DNA of 64,000 nt from assembly GCA_019752045.1 (NCBI GenBank), contig JAIEMP010000003.1, positions 186,001 to 250,000 of the forward strand. Direction: 5' to 3'. The notes under the pieces were generated by a model. That model was not told where the DNA came from, did not search any database, and saw only the letters and a program-made list of their open reading frames with translations. Position numbers and translations under genes: made by a program. The DNA is from Chitinophagaceae bacterium. GTDB lineage: Bacteria; Bacteroidota; Bacteroidia; Chitinophagales; Chitinophagaceae. Positions 16,525-25,546 of this stretch are shown here, in pieces (positions within the stretch are counted from its first letter, which is position 1; every line of letters begins with the position of its first letter).

Positions 16525-17550
16525 TCAAGGCAATAATACTTTGTCAACTACATGCAGTACACCGGGACGTACTAAATTTGGCCCTACAAAAGTAGCACCA
16601 GCAAAGTAAAGAATGTCTGCATTTGTAACAGCTGCAGGAGTTGGGTTGTTTGTACCCTTTACAGTAACACTGTTTCCGCTAACTGCAATTGCAACATTTG
16701 ATCCCTGTGCAGTCATCAGATTGGTGGCATTCGTAAAATCAATACCAAATGCTCTTCCGCTTCTGTTAAAAGGAGAAGAAAGCGTACTTGATGTTAATGA
16801 TGAACTTGGAACCACATGATACAGCAGAATGTTTCTGAGTACAATAGAATCAGCAGAACTTAAACCTGCAATAAAAGCAGCATCAGCATAACCCGCTGCC
16901 TGGAAAGCAGCATTGGTTGGTGCAAATACAGTCAACAACGTTGTTGTTGTATTAACTGTAGTTGCCAGCCCTGCTCTTGTTAACGCAGCTGCAAGAAGCG
17001 TTAAGTTTGAATTTGCTGATAATGTTCCTGTAAGAGTTGCCATCGGCGGTAACAATACGCCGTCAATAGTGTGCACAACACCGTTGTTAGCACGTAAATT
17101 AACCTTATTGATTTTTTTACCATTCAGGTAAGAAGCATTACTGTAAAAAGAGGAATTTAAGATTTCTCCTTGTACACTGGTATAAGCAGCATTCGGGCCA
17201 GGCAACAGATCGGTAGAAAGAATACGACCGGAAATGATGTGGTTTCTTAATACTGCTCTTAACATATTCAGCGGCATGGAACTTACCGTAGCTGCTGTAA
17301 TACCCGAAGCGTTAAATGCTGCATCTGTTGGAGCAAAAATGGTATAGTTACCTAATAATGCTAAATCAGCATCCAGTGCTGTACGCTTTACTGCAGCTAC
17401 AAAAATAGACAGATTAGATTCCTTCTCTGCTATTGCAACTACATTGTCTGTTACGCCCGGAGGGAATGCGATGTTTTGTTCCCTTTTGTCACAGGCTGCC
17501 AAAACTACAACGGCAAACAAGGCCAGCAGACTATATTTTTTTATGTTCAT
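16525..17550 (-). CDS. lipoprotein with two fasciclin (FAS1) domains
   Basis: 341 residues. Signal peptide ends in VVLAAC, a lipobox. Two FAS1 domains follow: about 35-170 (FAAVKRTALDADL, YTIFAPTDAAFNAS, HIISGRI, GVVHTIDGVLLPP) and about 175-341 (LAAALTRAGL, LLTVFAPTNAAFQAAG, YHVVPSS, GVLHVVDKVLLP). FAS1 domains mediate adhesion or carbohydrate contact in known cases. It is the last gene of the SusC-SusD-lipoprotein run and probably a surface-exposed partner of that system (inference). Confidence 0.93.
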   Translation of the reverse strand: MNIKKYSLLALFAVVVLAACDKREQNIAFPPGVTDNVVAIAEKESNLSIFVAAVKRTALDADLALLGNYTIFAPTDAAFNASGITAATVSSMPLNMLRAVLRNHIISGRILSTDLLPGPNAAYTSVQGEILNSSFYSNASYLNGKKINKVNLRANNGVVHTIDGVLLPPMATLTGTLSANSNLTLLAAALTRAGLATTVNTTTTLLTVFAPTNAAFQAAGYADAAFIAGLSSADSIVLRNILLYHVVPSSSLTSSTLSSPFNRSGRAFGIDFTNATNLMTAQGSNVAIAVSGNSVTVKGTNNPTPAAVTNADILYFAGATFVGPNLVRPGVLHVVDKVLLP

Positions 17551-17580
17551 ATCAATTGTATTTAAAAATGTTCTTAAATA

Positions 17581-18177
17581 TTACTGTGAAATCAGCCAGC
17601 CAACATATTTGAAGTTTTCGCTTACTCTTACTTCATTGTTTCCTGAGATTTCAAATACAGCCTGTACAATAGTTCCAGACACAGTAGGAGGTCCGGGATT
17701 ACGGATTACCCAGCGTGCAAAACCAAAACTTGAGTTTGCAGGAATCGTTACCTGATTATCAATAAGATCAAAATGGACTCCTTGAACCGCAGTTGTAAAA
17801 TTTGCAGAAATCTTTACAGGAAAAATTTGTGGAGTAGATCTTTGCTTTCCTACCAAATTAACTCTCATAAAAATTGTGTCTGCACTCGTAGTATAAGTTC
17901 TTCCAAATGGACCAGTACCAGGGCCTCCCGGTGAGGGGGGTATACCATTCCCATCTGTACGTTTAGGATCTAAAGCTCCTAATGAACGACCATAACCTGT
18001 AGGGATGCGGTTAACCAGAGGGAACGGCAACCCTCCCGATTTTGTCGTGTAGGCCGCAACATCAAATTCCACAACGCTGTCTGACCATACAATATCTTCA
18101 TTTTTAATACAGCCGCTCAGAAATAAACTGAGGATGAGAGCAAAGCTGAGAATTGAATTATTTTTTTTCATATTCAC
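17581..18177 (-). CDS. lipoprotein of unknown function in a SusCD locus
   Basis: 198 residues with a lipobox (SLFLSGC, Cys near 22). The mature part begins with acidic and aromatic residues and holds a Pro/Gly-rich loop (GIPPSPGGPGTGPFG, about 77-91) and a beta-rich C-terminal half (GVHFDLIDNQVTIPANSS) that resembles the DUF4843/Calx-beta-like pattern seen in lipoproteins encoded after SusD genes. No enzyme motif. It lies between SusD and the FAS1 lipoprotein with 13 and 30 base gaps. Confidence 0.72.
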   Translation of the reverse strand: MNMKKNNSILSFALILSLFLSGCIKNEDIVWSDSVVEFDVAAYTTKSGGLPFPLVNRIPTGYGRSLGALDPKRTDGNGIPPSPGGPGTGPFGRTYTTSADTIFMRVNLVGKQRSTPQIFPVKISANFTTAVQGVHFDLIDNQVTIPANSSFGFARWVIRNPGPPTVSGTIVQAVFEISGNNEVRVSENFKYVGWLISQ

Positions 18178-18190
18178 TGTTTATTAATAA

Positions 18191-19726
18191 TTAATATCCA
18201 AAATTCTGCACCATGTTAGGATTGGCATCTAATTCACGTGTAGGAATATTTGCAAGTACCCGGAAATCATTATACGGAAGTGTAGAATAATGAGGAGCTT
18301 TTACAACATCAATTCCACGACGTTTGAGGTCGAAAAAGCGATGTCCTTCAAAAGCCAGTTCAATTCTCCTCTGTCTGATAATCTCATTAAACAAAGCAGT
18401 TCCGGTTAAAGCATTATCAAATGCCTGTTGCGTAGTAGCATAGTTTGAATATCTGTTTTGCTTAATACGAATCAGATCATTACGTGCAGCTGCTTCATCA
18501 AATACAGGTGAACCTGGTGTAGCCATTGCTTCAGCACGGTTCAGGTATAATTCAGCAACACGGATCAACGGAATATTATCCAGGTTCTGGATACCGCTTT
18601 TACCTAAGTATTTGGTACACTCAACACGTGCAGTACCACGACCGGGAGAACCTTGCTCGTATAAAAGATTACGAACATCATCCGATCTGGAAGTGATCAC
18701 ACCACCGGCATAGTTTGCAGTTGTGATGTTAATACCAAGGTCTCCAAGTAAAGTTAAGCTTGGCACTAAATCTCCAAATCCACCTAAAACACCATTATTA
18801 CCGGGGATTACCAACGTTGTAAAGCTGGTTTGCAATGATTCATTTACCCCGATATTTTCTGCAGGGTTAATGAAGCGCAGTTCAAAAATAGATTCAGGAT
18901 TAATGGCTGTTCTCCATCCGTTTACATAAGCAGCACTGCTCATTAAACGACTGCCTGCAGCTGCGATAGCCAGATCAGCATAGGTTTTGCAAGTAACATA
19001 ATCTTTACGATAAAGTGCAACTCTGGAAAACAACGCCTGTGCGGCTGTTAAAGTAGCTAACTGCGGAAACGATGTTGAAGCGAATGTTGCAGTTAATTGT
19101 GTTGTAGCTGCAGTTAAATCCTTATAGATCTGAGAGTAAATTGAATCAACTTTAGCACGTACAGGAATATTTTGAGAAGCTCCTTCAGTTGTAGTTGGCG
19201 TTGTTAATACAAGTGGAACACCACCTCTGTCCAAACCTAAAACGGCAACGCCCGGCTCATACGCATATGCTCTGGCTAAATCAAAATAACACAATGCACG
19301 GAGAAATTTCAACTGCCCTTCCCAATTATTCCGTTCCGCAGTTGTAACAGCAGGTGCAACATTTAAAGTTGGAATGGCAGCCAGGATCAGGTTAATGTTT
19401 GCTATTGCAAAGTAATCCTGTTGCCAGCTTGCAAAATGTGCAGTTGCGATATTATTTGCCTCATTTATTAAACGCCCCGATTTATTAGTTGCAAAACCAT
19501 TGTCTGATAATGCTTCCGGATGTGTGATTAAGTCACGACCGTATAACCGGTTATTTTTTAAGCGGGCATACACACCTAAGATAGCAGCATTTACATTCTC
19601 CCTAGAAGTTAATGCTGTGCTTAGATCAATTGATTGACGTGGCTCAATTTCCAGTTGCTTGTTACAGCTGGTAAATGTGGCAATAAACGTCAGCAATAAA
19701 CCCGGTATAATTAATAGTTTCTTCAT
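18191..19726 (-). CDS. SusD/RagB family outer-membrane nutrient-binding lipoprotein
   Basis: 511 residues, normal SusD size. Lipoprotein signal (LLLTFIATFTSC), the N-terminal LEIEPRQSIDLSTALTS, TPR-like helices (LKFLRALCYFDLARAYAYEPG near 135-155), and the C-terminal RRIELAFEGHRFFDLKRRG that marks the family. SusD lipoproteins cap the SusC channel and bind the ligand at the surface. The gene starts 17 bases after SusC. The substrate cannot be predicted: no glycoside hydrolase or peptidase is encoded alongside. Confidence 0.96.
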   Translation of the reverse strand: MKKLLIIPGLLLTFIATFTSCNKQLEIEPRQSIDLSTALTSRENVNAAILGVYARLKNNRLYGRDLITHPEALSDNGFATNKSGRLINEANNIATAHFASWQQDYFAIANINLILAAIPTLNVAPAVTTAERNNWEGQLKFLRALCYFDLARAYAYEPGVAVLGLDRGGVPLVLTTPTTTEGASQNIPVRAKVDSIYSQIYKDLTAATTQLTATFASTSFPQLATLTAAQALFSRVALYRKDYVTCKTYADLAIAAAGSRLMSSAAYVNGWRTAINPESIFELRFINPAENIGVNESLQTSFTTLVIPGNNGVLGGFGDLVPSLTLLGDLGINITTANYAGGVITSRSDDVRNLLYEQGSPGRGTARVECTKYLGKSGIQNLDNIPLIRVAELYLNRAEAMATPGSPVFDEAAARNDLIRIKQNRYSNYATTQQAFDNALTGTALFNEIIRQRRIELAFEGHRFFDLKRRGIDVVKAPHYSTLPYNDFRVLANIPTRELDANPNMVQNFGY

Positions 19727-19743
19727 GTTTCTGTTTTTATACT

Positions 19744-22700
19744 TTAAAATCCAATTTGAATACCTGCATTAAAGTTTTTCGTTTGAGGAATGATACCTGT
19801 TGATGTACCCACAAACTCAGGATCGTATCCTAACCAGTCAGAATAAGTAAAGAGGTTTTGCCCTTGTACATATAAACGGAGATTGGTGAGTTTCAACTTG
19901 CGTAACAGGCCTTGTGAAAAGTCGTAAGACAAACGAACATCTCTTAAGCGGATAAAATCAGCTTTCTTCCATAAGCGGCTTGAACCGATTGCATGGTTGT
20001 TACCACCTGGTTCTGCACCACCATTAAAGAATCTTGGATAAGATGTGATGTCGCCTGGTTTTTCCCATGCGTTATCATAAGCAACCTGCAATGTATTGAA
20101 CGTACGGTTGGCATTCTCAATCAAAAAGTTAACCTGACCGTCTGTTGCAAGCACACCATACTGATAAGTGAACAACGCATCAATTGTAAAGCCTTTAAAG
20201 CTGATGGTATTGGTAATACCTCCCCACTGATCTGCTTCACCATCGCCAATATAGCGGCGGTCACGAACCTGAGGGGCATAAGTAATATTTCCAAACGTAT
20301 CAACCCACATCGGGCGACCGGTAGCAGGGTTTACACCGGCATATACCTGCGTAACAATGCTGTTAATTGAGCGACCTACACGGAATGAAGGATCTCCGGG
20401 TAATTGCTGTAATCCATCATAGATCTTCTTCACGTTGTTGTATGCAAAAGAGAAGTTGAAATTAACGTTCCAACGGAAACCATCACTGGTTTTAGGACGG
20501 AAGATTTCAGCATTTAAACCTACTTCAACACCTTTAATTTCCAGTTCTCCAATGTTTTCAACATAGTTGTCTACACCATTCACCCAGGTCACAGGACGTG
20601 GTAATAATAAATCCAATGAACGGCGCTGATACACTTCCACAGAACCACTGATGCGGTTGCTGAGGATACCATAATCTAAACCAAGGTTAATGGTTTGGTT
20701 TCTTTCCCAACGCAGATTAGGGTTACCTAAGTTGGTATAACCAATGGCAGCAGCCTGATTGTATTGACCGGCACCACCTACAAGTGATAAGGCATCAAAG
20801 TTGCCGATCTGATCGTTTCCTGTCTGGCCATAAGAAGCACGCAGACGGAGTGTGCTGATCCAGTTTACATCCTGCAGGAACTTTTCGTTATCCATATTCC
20901 AGCTGGCAATGATACCGGGGAACCAACCGAAACGGTTATTAGCTCCAAAACGGCTTGAACCATCACGACGAACAATCAATGACAATGCATATTTGTTATC
21001 AAACGAATAGTTTACACGACCAAAGATACCGGCACGCTTATATCCTGTCCAGAACTGTCCAACCGATTCAGCTGTTGCTGCGGCATTGATAGTTGTAAAT
21101 TGGAATGAAGGGAAACCAATACCTGCACCGGTAATTGACTCCTGCACATCTCTGCGGTACTCAACACCAACAACTCCATCAATACGGTTTTTGGTAAATG
21201 ACTTATTGAAGTTTAATGTTTGAGTTGTCAGGAAGTTAGTATTCCAGTCACTTTCAACACTACCACGACCACGAACACCAAAACCATCATTGGTTCTTGG
21301 GTCACGATACAGGTTACCCTGCACTAAGCGGTAATCAAGAGCATAAAAAGAACGGAAGGTTAACCAGGGTGCAAACTTATATTCACCGGTAATTGATCCA
21401 ACCAATTGATTGGTTCTCTGATAACCTGAGTTAAAATCGTTTACTGCAATAACGTTTTGGTTTAATACACCGGCTAATGCTTGTGCTGGTGGTAAACCAA
21501 AATAGGTTCCGTCAGGATTACGAACAGGGTTTACAGGAAGAATCAATGAACTTGAAAAGATCGGGCTTCCAAGGAAAGAACCACTTACACCAAACGGAAG
21601 TTGTTGCTCAAAGCTGCTCACACTGAGTTTTGAAGTAAGGGTTAATTTATCGGTTGCTTTGTGCGTAATATCTGTGTTCAGCGTGTAACGCTTAAAGTCT
21701 ACTTTATTAATAATTGTGCTCTGGTAGCTGTAAGAAGCACCCAGATAAAAAGTAGTCTTGTCATTACCACCACTCATGTTCAGATCATAGTTCTGGATGG
21801 TACCTCTTTTAATTGCAAGGTCTTGCCAGTTGTATGTTGGTAAAACTGCAATCATCGAATCTACCTGCTTTTCAGTAAACGCATTGGTAGTTGCAGTTGG
21901 TACACCGGTAGCATTTGCTAACTCACCTAAAACGGAACGCTTGGCGTTGAGCATGGTATAACCGGCAGTTGTATTAATGCTGTTATTAAAAAAAGCCATT
22001 GCTCTTGCGTTGATGTACTCCTGTGTGTTTAATACATCAAACTTTTTAATTGGCTGTGCAGAACCTAAGTAAGCATTGAAGTTGAACTTGGTTTTGCCCG
22101 ACTTACCTTTCTTGGTTGTAATGAGAACAACACCGTTAGAAGCCTGTGCACCATAAATGGCAGCACTTGCAGCATCTTTCAATACATCAATTGATTCAAT
22201 GTCGTTTGGATTTAAAAATGCAAGCGGGTTGTTTTGTGTAAAGTTACCATCGTTGCTGGTATTCATCTGTACACCATCTACGATGTACAAAGGCTGGTTA
22301 CCTGCAAGGTAAGAACCTGTACCACGGATACGTACGTTAATGGCACCACCGGGGATACCATTGTTTGCCTGAACCAATACACCGGCAGCACGACCCTGCA
22401 ATGCACGGTCAACTGATGCGTTTGGCAGGTTGGCAATTTCTTTTCCTTTTACGGAAGAAATGGCACCACCTTCATCTCTTTTTTTACGTTGCTGATAACC
22501 TACTACCACAACTTCCTGCAGATCTTTATCTGCTGAAGCAAGTGATACATTGAAGCTGGCACGGTTGCCGATGGATACCTCAACATTTGTGTAGTTTACA
22601 AATGAAAACACCAGGGTTCTGGCAGTGGATGGAACGCTTAATTTAAACGATCCGTCTGCACCCGTGGTAGTACCGGTACTGGTACCTTTAACTGTAACGG

Positions 22701-22824
22701 ATACACCGGGTAAGGGGGTGCCGTCTTTCTCATCTGTTACCTTGCCGGTAACAGTCTTATCCTGTGCAAATACGTGCAGTGTGCACAATAAAAGCAGGGA
22801 CATCATGCTTACAAGTTTTCTCAT
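19744..22824 (-). CDS. SusC/RagA family TonB-dependent outer-membrane transporter
   Basis: 1026 residues from the ATG at 22824 (MRKLVSMMS, a clear signal peptide ending VFAQ); upstream in-frame ATG codons lack a signal sequence. Domains: carboxypeptidase D regulatory-like domain (about 23-110, GKVTDEKDGTPLPGVSV), the DLQEVVVVGY TonB-box-like segment, plug (about 115-235, with NVRIRGTGSYLAGNQPLYIVDGV), then the beta-barrel ending NAGIQIGF. There is no N-terminal secretin/TonB signalling domain, so control by an anti-sigma factor is not expected. First gene of the SusC-SusD-lipoprotein-FAS1 unit. Confidence 0.96.
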   Translation of the reverse strand: MRKLVSMMSLLLLCTLHVFAQDKTVTGKVTDEKDGTPLPGVSVTVKGTSTGTTTGADGSFKLSVPSTARTLVFSFVNYTNVEVSIGNRASFNVSLASADKDLQEVVVVGYQQRKKRDEGGAISSVKGKEIANLPNASVDRALQGRAAGVLVQANNGIPGGAINVRIRGTGSYLAGNQPLYIVDGVQMNTSNDGNFTQNNPLAFLNPNDIESIDVLKDAASAAIYGAQASNGVVLITTKKGKSGKTKFNFNAYLGSAQPIKKFDVLNTQEYINARAMAFFNNSINTTAGYTMLNAKRSVLGELANATGVPTATTNAFTEKQVDSMIAVLPTYNWQDLAIKRGTIQNYDLNMSGGNDKTTFYLGASYSYQSTIINKVDFKRYTLNTDITHKATDKLTLTSKLSVSSFEQQLPFGVSGSFLGSPIFSSSLILPVNPVRNPDGTYFGLPPAQALAGVLNQNVIAVNDFNSGYQRTNQLVGSITGEYKFAPWLTFRSFYALDYRLVQGNLYRDPRTNDGFGVRGRGSVESDWNTNFLTTQTLNFNKSFTKNRIDGVVGVEYRRDVQESITGAGIGFPSFQFTTINAAATAESVGQFWTGYKRAGIFGRVNYSFDNKYALSLIVRRDGSSRFGANNRFGWFPGIIASWNMDNEKFLQDVNWISTLRLRASYGQTGNDQIGNFDALSLVGGAGQYNQAAAIGYTNLGNPNLRWERNQTINLGLDYGILSNRISGSVEVYQRRSLDLLLPRPVTWVNGVDNYVENIGELEIKGVEVGLNAEIFRPKTSDGFRWNVNFNFSFAYNNVKKIYDGLQQLPGDPSFRVGRSINSIVTQVYAGVNPATGRPMWVDTFGNITYAPQVRDRRYIGDGEADQWGGITNTISFKGFTIDALFTYQYGVLATDGQVNFLIENANRTFNTLQVAYDNAWEKPGDITSYPRFFNGGAEPGGNNHAIGSSRLWKKADFIRLRDVRLSYDFSQGLLRKLKLTNLRLYVQGQNLFTYSDWLGYDPEFVGTSTGIIPQTKNFNAGIQIGF

Positions 22825-22941
22825 ACTCGTTTTAGGTTTATTAATGAAAATTATGTCCAATATTGGCAGGCATAGTTCAGGTTGCAAGTTGATGGTTAAG
22901 GAAAAGAGACAAGATGCAGTTCATTTTTAGTTAGAAGCCTT

Positions 22942-22949
22942 CAAAAATA
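22942..22949 (-). promoter_or_regulatory. -7 box of the susC operon
   Basis: The minus strand reads TATTTTTG, an exact match to TAnnTTTG in the 186-base gap between the RND gene and susC. The predicted leader is about 110 bases, much longer than for other genes here. Confidence 0.5.
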
Positions 22950-23010
22950 ACGGGTTCTGTTATATAATGTTTAAATAGTAGACAGAAATTTTATCCTAAT
23001 GCTGCTTATG

Positions 23011-25434
23011 TTATGAATGGTTCCCCTGTTTTTTTACAGATGTTCGTTGGATTGACAATAACATGACGGGAAGCAGGATGAGATTGGTAATCATAGCCAC
23101 CAGCAGAGTTAATGAAGTGAGCCATCCAAGGGCCTGTGTACCACCAAAATCGGAGAAACAGAAAATAATAAAACCAGCCACCAGAACCAGTGAGGTATAA
23201 ATTATGCTGATACCTGTATGCCGGATGGTTTGTTTTACAGTTTCACGTACATCATGCTTGTGGAGCGGCAGCTCCTGTTTATAATTGATGAGAAAGCGGA
23301 TGGTTACATCAATGGCTATGCCCAGCGCAACGCTGAAAACCAGTACAGTACTTGGTTTTAGCGGAATGCCTGCCCAGCCCATCACTCCTGCAGTAATCAC
23401 CAGCGGCACAATATTGGGCACCAGAGAGCAAACAAGTATGCGAAACGAACGGAAGAGATACAACATACAAATTGAAATGAGCAAAAAGGCCCACAGTATG
23501 CTTTCTTTTAATCCGTTAATGATAAACCGGCTGCCCTCTACAAAGGTTACACTGGTGCCGGTGAGCTGAATATTGGCTGTTCGTTTTAATCGGGATGAAT
23601 CAATATCTCCTGCAGCAATGGATGTAGTGTTGATTAATTTTGCATAGGTAAGGCTGTCGTTGTTAAACAACTCTTCTGCTTTTGCCTGCACACTGTCTAA
23701 AATTTTTGGAAGACTGTCGCTGCCAACATCGGCCATATTTACACTGATTCGTGCACGCTGGCGACTGCTGTCCATAAAATTACCTACCAGCTTTACAAAA
23801 TTATTGCTCTTGTTACCGCTGTTGCTGTCTGGTTTCATTTGCAGATAAGGTGCAAGAAAAGCCAGATCAAACTCATTGGGTACAGTGTACATATTGCTGT
23901 CGCTGTCGTAATACGCCTGCCGTGCAAATTTTAAACCTTCGGTAATGGCAATGGCTTTTCCCATTTCAGGCCGTGCCTCTAAGTATTGAACCAGTGCGTC
24001 AATTTTATTCAGGTTAGGAATACTTCTGGTTACTCCCTGTTTGCGACGGGTATCAACCACAATTTCCAAGGGCATTACACCGGCAAAATGTTGTTCAAAA
24101 AATTTGAGATCAACATAAATTTTATCGCTCTTTGGGAGATCATCCACAATAAAACCAACACTTTTTAAGCGCAGGATACCCAGTAAAGAAAACAATAAAA
24201 GAATGCCCGTAAAACTGTACGTGTATTTAGGATGGTTAAACACCCAGTCTTCAATGCGAATGATGGCTTTATTCAACCGCTCATTTTCAAGATAGCGTAC
24301 ATGCCGTTTCTTAGGTGCAGGTAAATAACTCAGCACAATGGGAATAAAGACAAAGGAGATCACAAACAACACCATGATGTTGATGCCGGCTACAATTCCA
24401 AACTCTCTCAATATCTGACTTTTGGTAAGTGCAAACACCGCAAACCCAATGGCAGCAGCTATATTGCAGAACAAGGTTACAATACCCATGCGGCCAATCA
24501 TGTTCACTAAAGACTGATGTTTATCTCCGCTCTTTTTATATTCAGTATGAAATTTATTGAGAAAATAAATACAGTTGGGAATGCCTATCACCACCATCAA
24601 TGGCGGAATCAGTGCATTTAAAATCGTTATTTTAAAACCAAAAAACACAATGGTAGCAAGGCTCCACAATACACCAATAATCACCACCACCATACTCAGC
24701 CACATAGCACTGAATGAGCGGAAAAATAACAACAGAATAATGGCCGATAAAAGAACAGATCCCAGCAAAAATAATTTCATTTCATTGGCAATACGTGTAC
24801 TCATCACCGTACGTACCAACGGCAGTCCGCTGAGATGCATTTCAAGTTGCTGTTCTTTTCCAAACTGCTCGGTTAATTTCATCAACCCATCAACAGAAAC
24901 ATTTCTGTTTTTTGAATTGAGCACATCTTTATTAATACGCACAGCCATCATATACACCTTGCTCTCAGGATTGTACAGAAGACCTCTGTAAAAGGGCAGA
25001 TTGTTTAGCACGGCTGCTGCACTGTCTAACGCTTGCTGGGTTTGTATGTTCTCAGGAAAAACCGGGACGGCTTTTAATTTTTCACCTGCCGAATCTTTCA
25101 CCAGATTTACCGCTGTACTTACGCTTAATACATCTTCTACACCGGGTACTTTTTTGAACGATTGCTGAAGCGCTGTGAATTTTTGATAGAAGGACAGTTG
25201 AAAAAAGTCTTTCTTTTCAAAACCAATCACCAGCAGATTGCCATCTTCACCAAACTTTTGTTTAAAGGCAGTATACTCAAGAAACTTTGGATGATCAACA
25301 GGGATAGCTTTTGCAAATTCATAGCTCAGTTGCACTTTTGATGCAAAATAACCCATAACAGCAGTTGATAAGAGTACGGCAATGAACAACATCAGCCGGT
25401 TACGTAACACCCATTTTCCCAATTGATACCACAT
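23011..25434 (-). CDS. RND superfamily (MMPL-type) exporter
   Basis: 807 residues with the two-fold RND layout: TM1 near 12-31, a large periplasmic loop, a five-helix bundle around 215-385 (LLSAIILLLFFRSFSAMWLSM, ILNALIPPLMVVIGIPNCIYFLNKFH, sterol-sensing-like), a second helix near 400, a second loop, and a final bundle from about 640 (LLISICMLYLFRSFRILVC, VALGIAIDVTIRFLINYK). Such predicted exporters move lipids or hydrophobic compounds. No membrane-fusion or outer-membrane partner is next to it. The gene precedes the susC operon on the same strand, but that operon has its own promoter. Confidence 0.88.
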   Translation of the reverse strand: MWYQLGKWVLRNRLMLFIAVLLSTAVMGYFASKVQLSYEFAKAIPVDHPKFLEYTAFKQKFGEDGNLLVIGFEKKDFFQLSFYQKFTALQQSFKKVPGVEDVLSVSTAVNLVKDSAGEKLKAVPVFPENIQTQQALDSAAAVLNNLPFYRGLLYNPESKVYMMAVRINKDVLNSKNRNVSVDGLMKLTEQFGKEQQLEMHLSGLPLVRTVMSTRIANEMKLFLLGSVLLSAIILLLFFRSFSAMWLSMVVVIIGVLWSLATIVFFGFKITILNALIPPLMVVIGIPNCIYFLNKFHTEYKKSGDKHQSLVNMIGRMGIVTLFCNIAAAIGFAVFALTKSQILREFGIVAGINIMVLFVISFVFIPIVLSYLPAPKKRHVRYLENERLNKAIIRIEDWVFNHPKYTYSFTGILLLFSLLGILRLKSVGFIVDDLPKSDKIYVDLKFFEQHFAGVMPLEIVVDTRRKQGVTRSIPNLNKIDALVQYLEARPEMGKAIAITEGLKFARQAYYDSDSNMYTVPNEFDLAFLAPYLQMKPDSNSGNKSNNFVKLVGNFMDSSRQRARISVNMADVGSDSLPKILDSVQAKAEELFNNDSLTYAKLINTTSIAAGDIDSSRLKRTANIQLTGTSVTFVEGSRFIINGLKESILWAFLLISICMLYLFRSFRILVCSLVPNIVPLVITAGVMGWAGIPLKPSTVLVFSVALGIAIDVTIRFLINYKQELPLHKHDVRETVKQTIRHTGISIIYTSLVLVAGFIIFCFSDFGGTQALGWLTSLTLLVAMITNLILLPVMLLSIQRTSVKKQGNHS

Positions 25435-25531
25435 GTGATTCAGATACGTTTATTAGTAAAATAAAAGCAGCGCAAAGAAACGCCATTCTGCTTTACCTGC
25501 ATCAAAAAATCTCCCTTGAACGAAAAGCATT

Positions 25532-25539
25532 TAAATTTG
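25532..25539 (+). promoter_or_regulatory. -7 box of porZ, seven bases before the ATG
   Basis: TAAATTTG matches TAnnTTTG exactly and ends seven bases before the ATG at 25547, so the message would have little or no leader. Confidence 0.45.
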
Positions 25540-25546
25540 AATTGTG

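Noticed and set aside
17911-17960. Pro/Gly-rich loop GIPPSPGGPGTGPFG as another coding repeat insertion
   Set aside because: The CCTC/GAGG pairing is only four bases and the G-rich tail of the family is missing; it may simply be a low-complexity loop.
16525-25434. Complete polysaccharide utilisation locus
   Set aside because: SusC and SusD are present but no glycoside hydrolase, lyase or regulator is encoded in the window.
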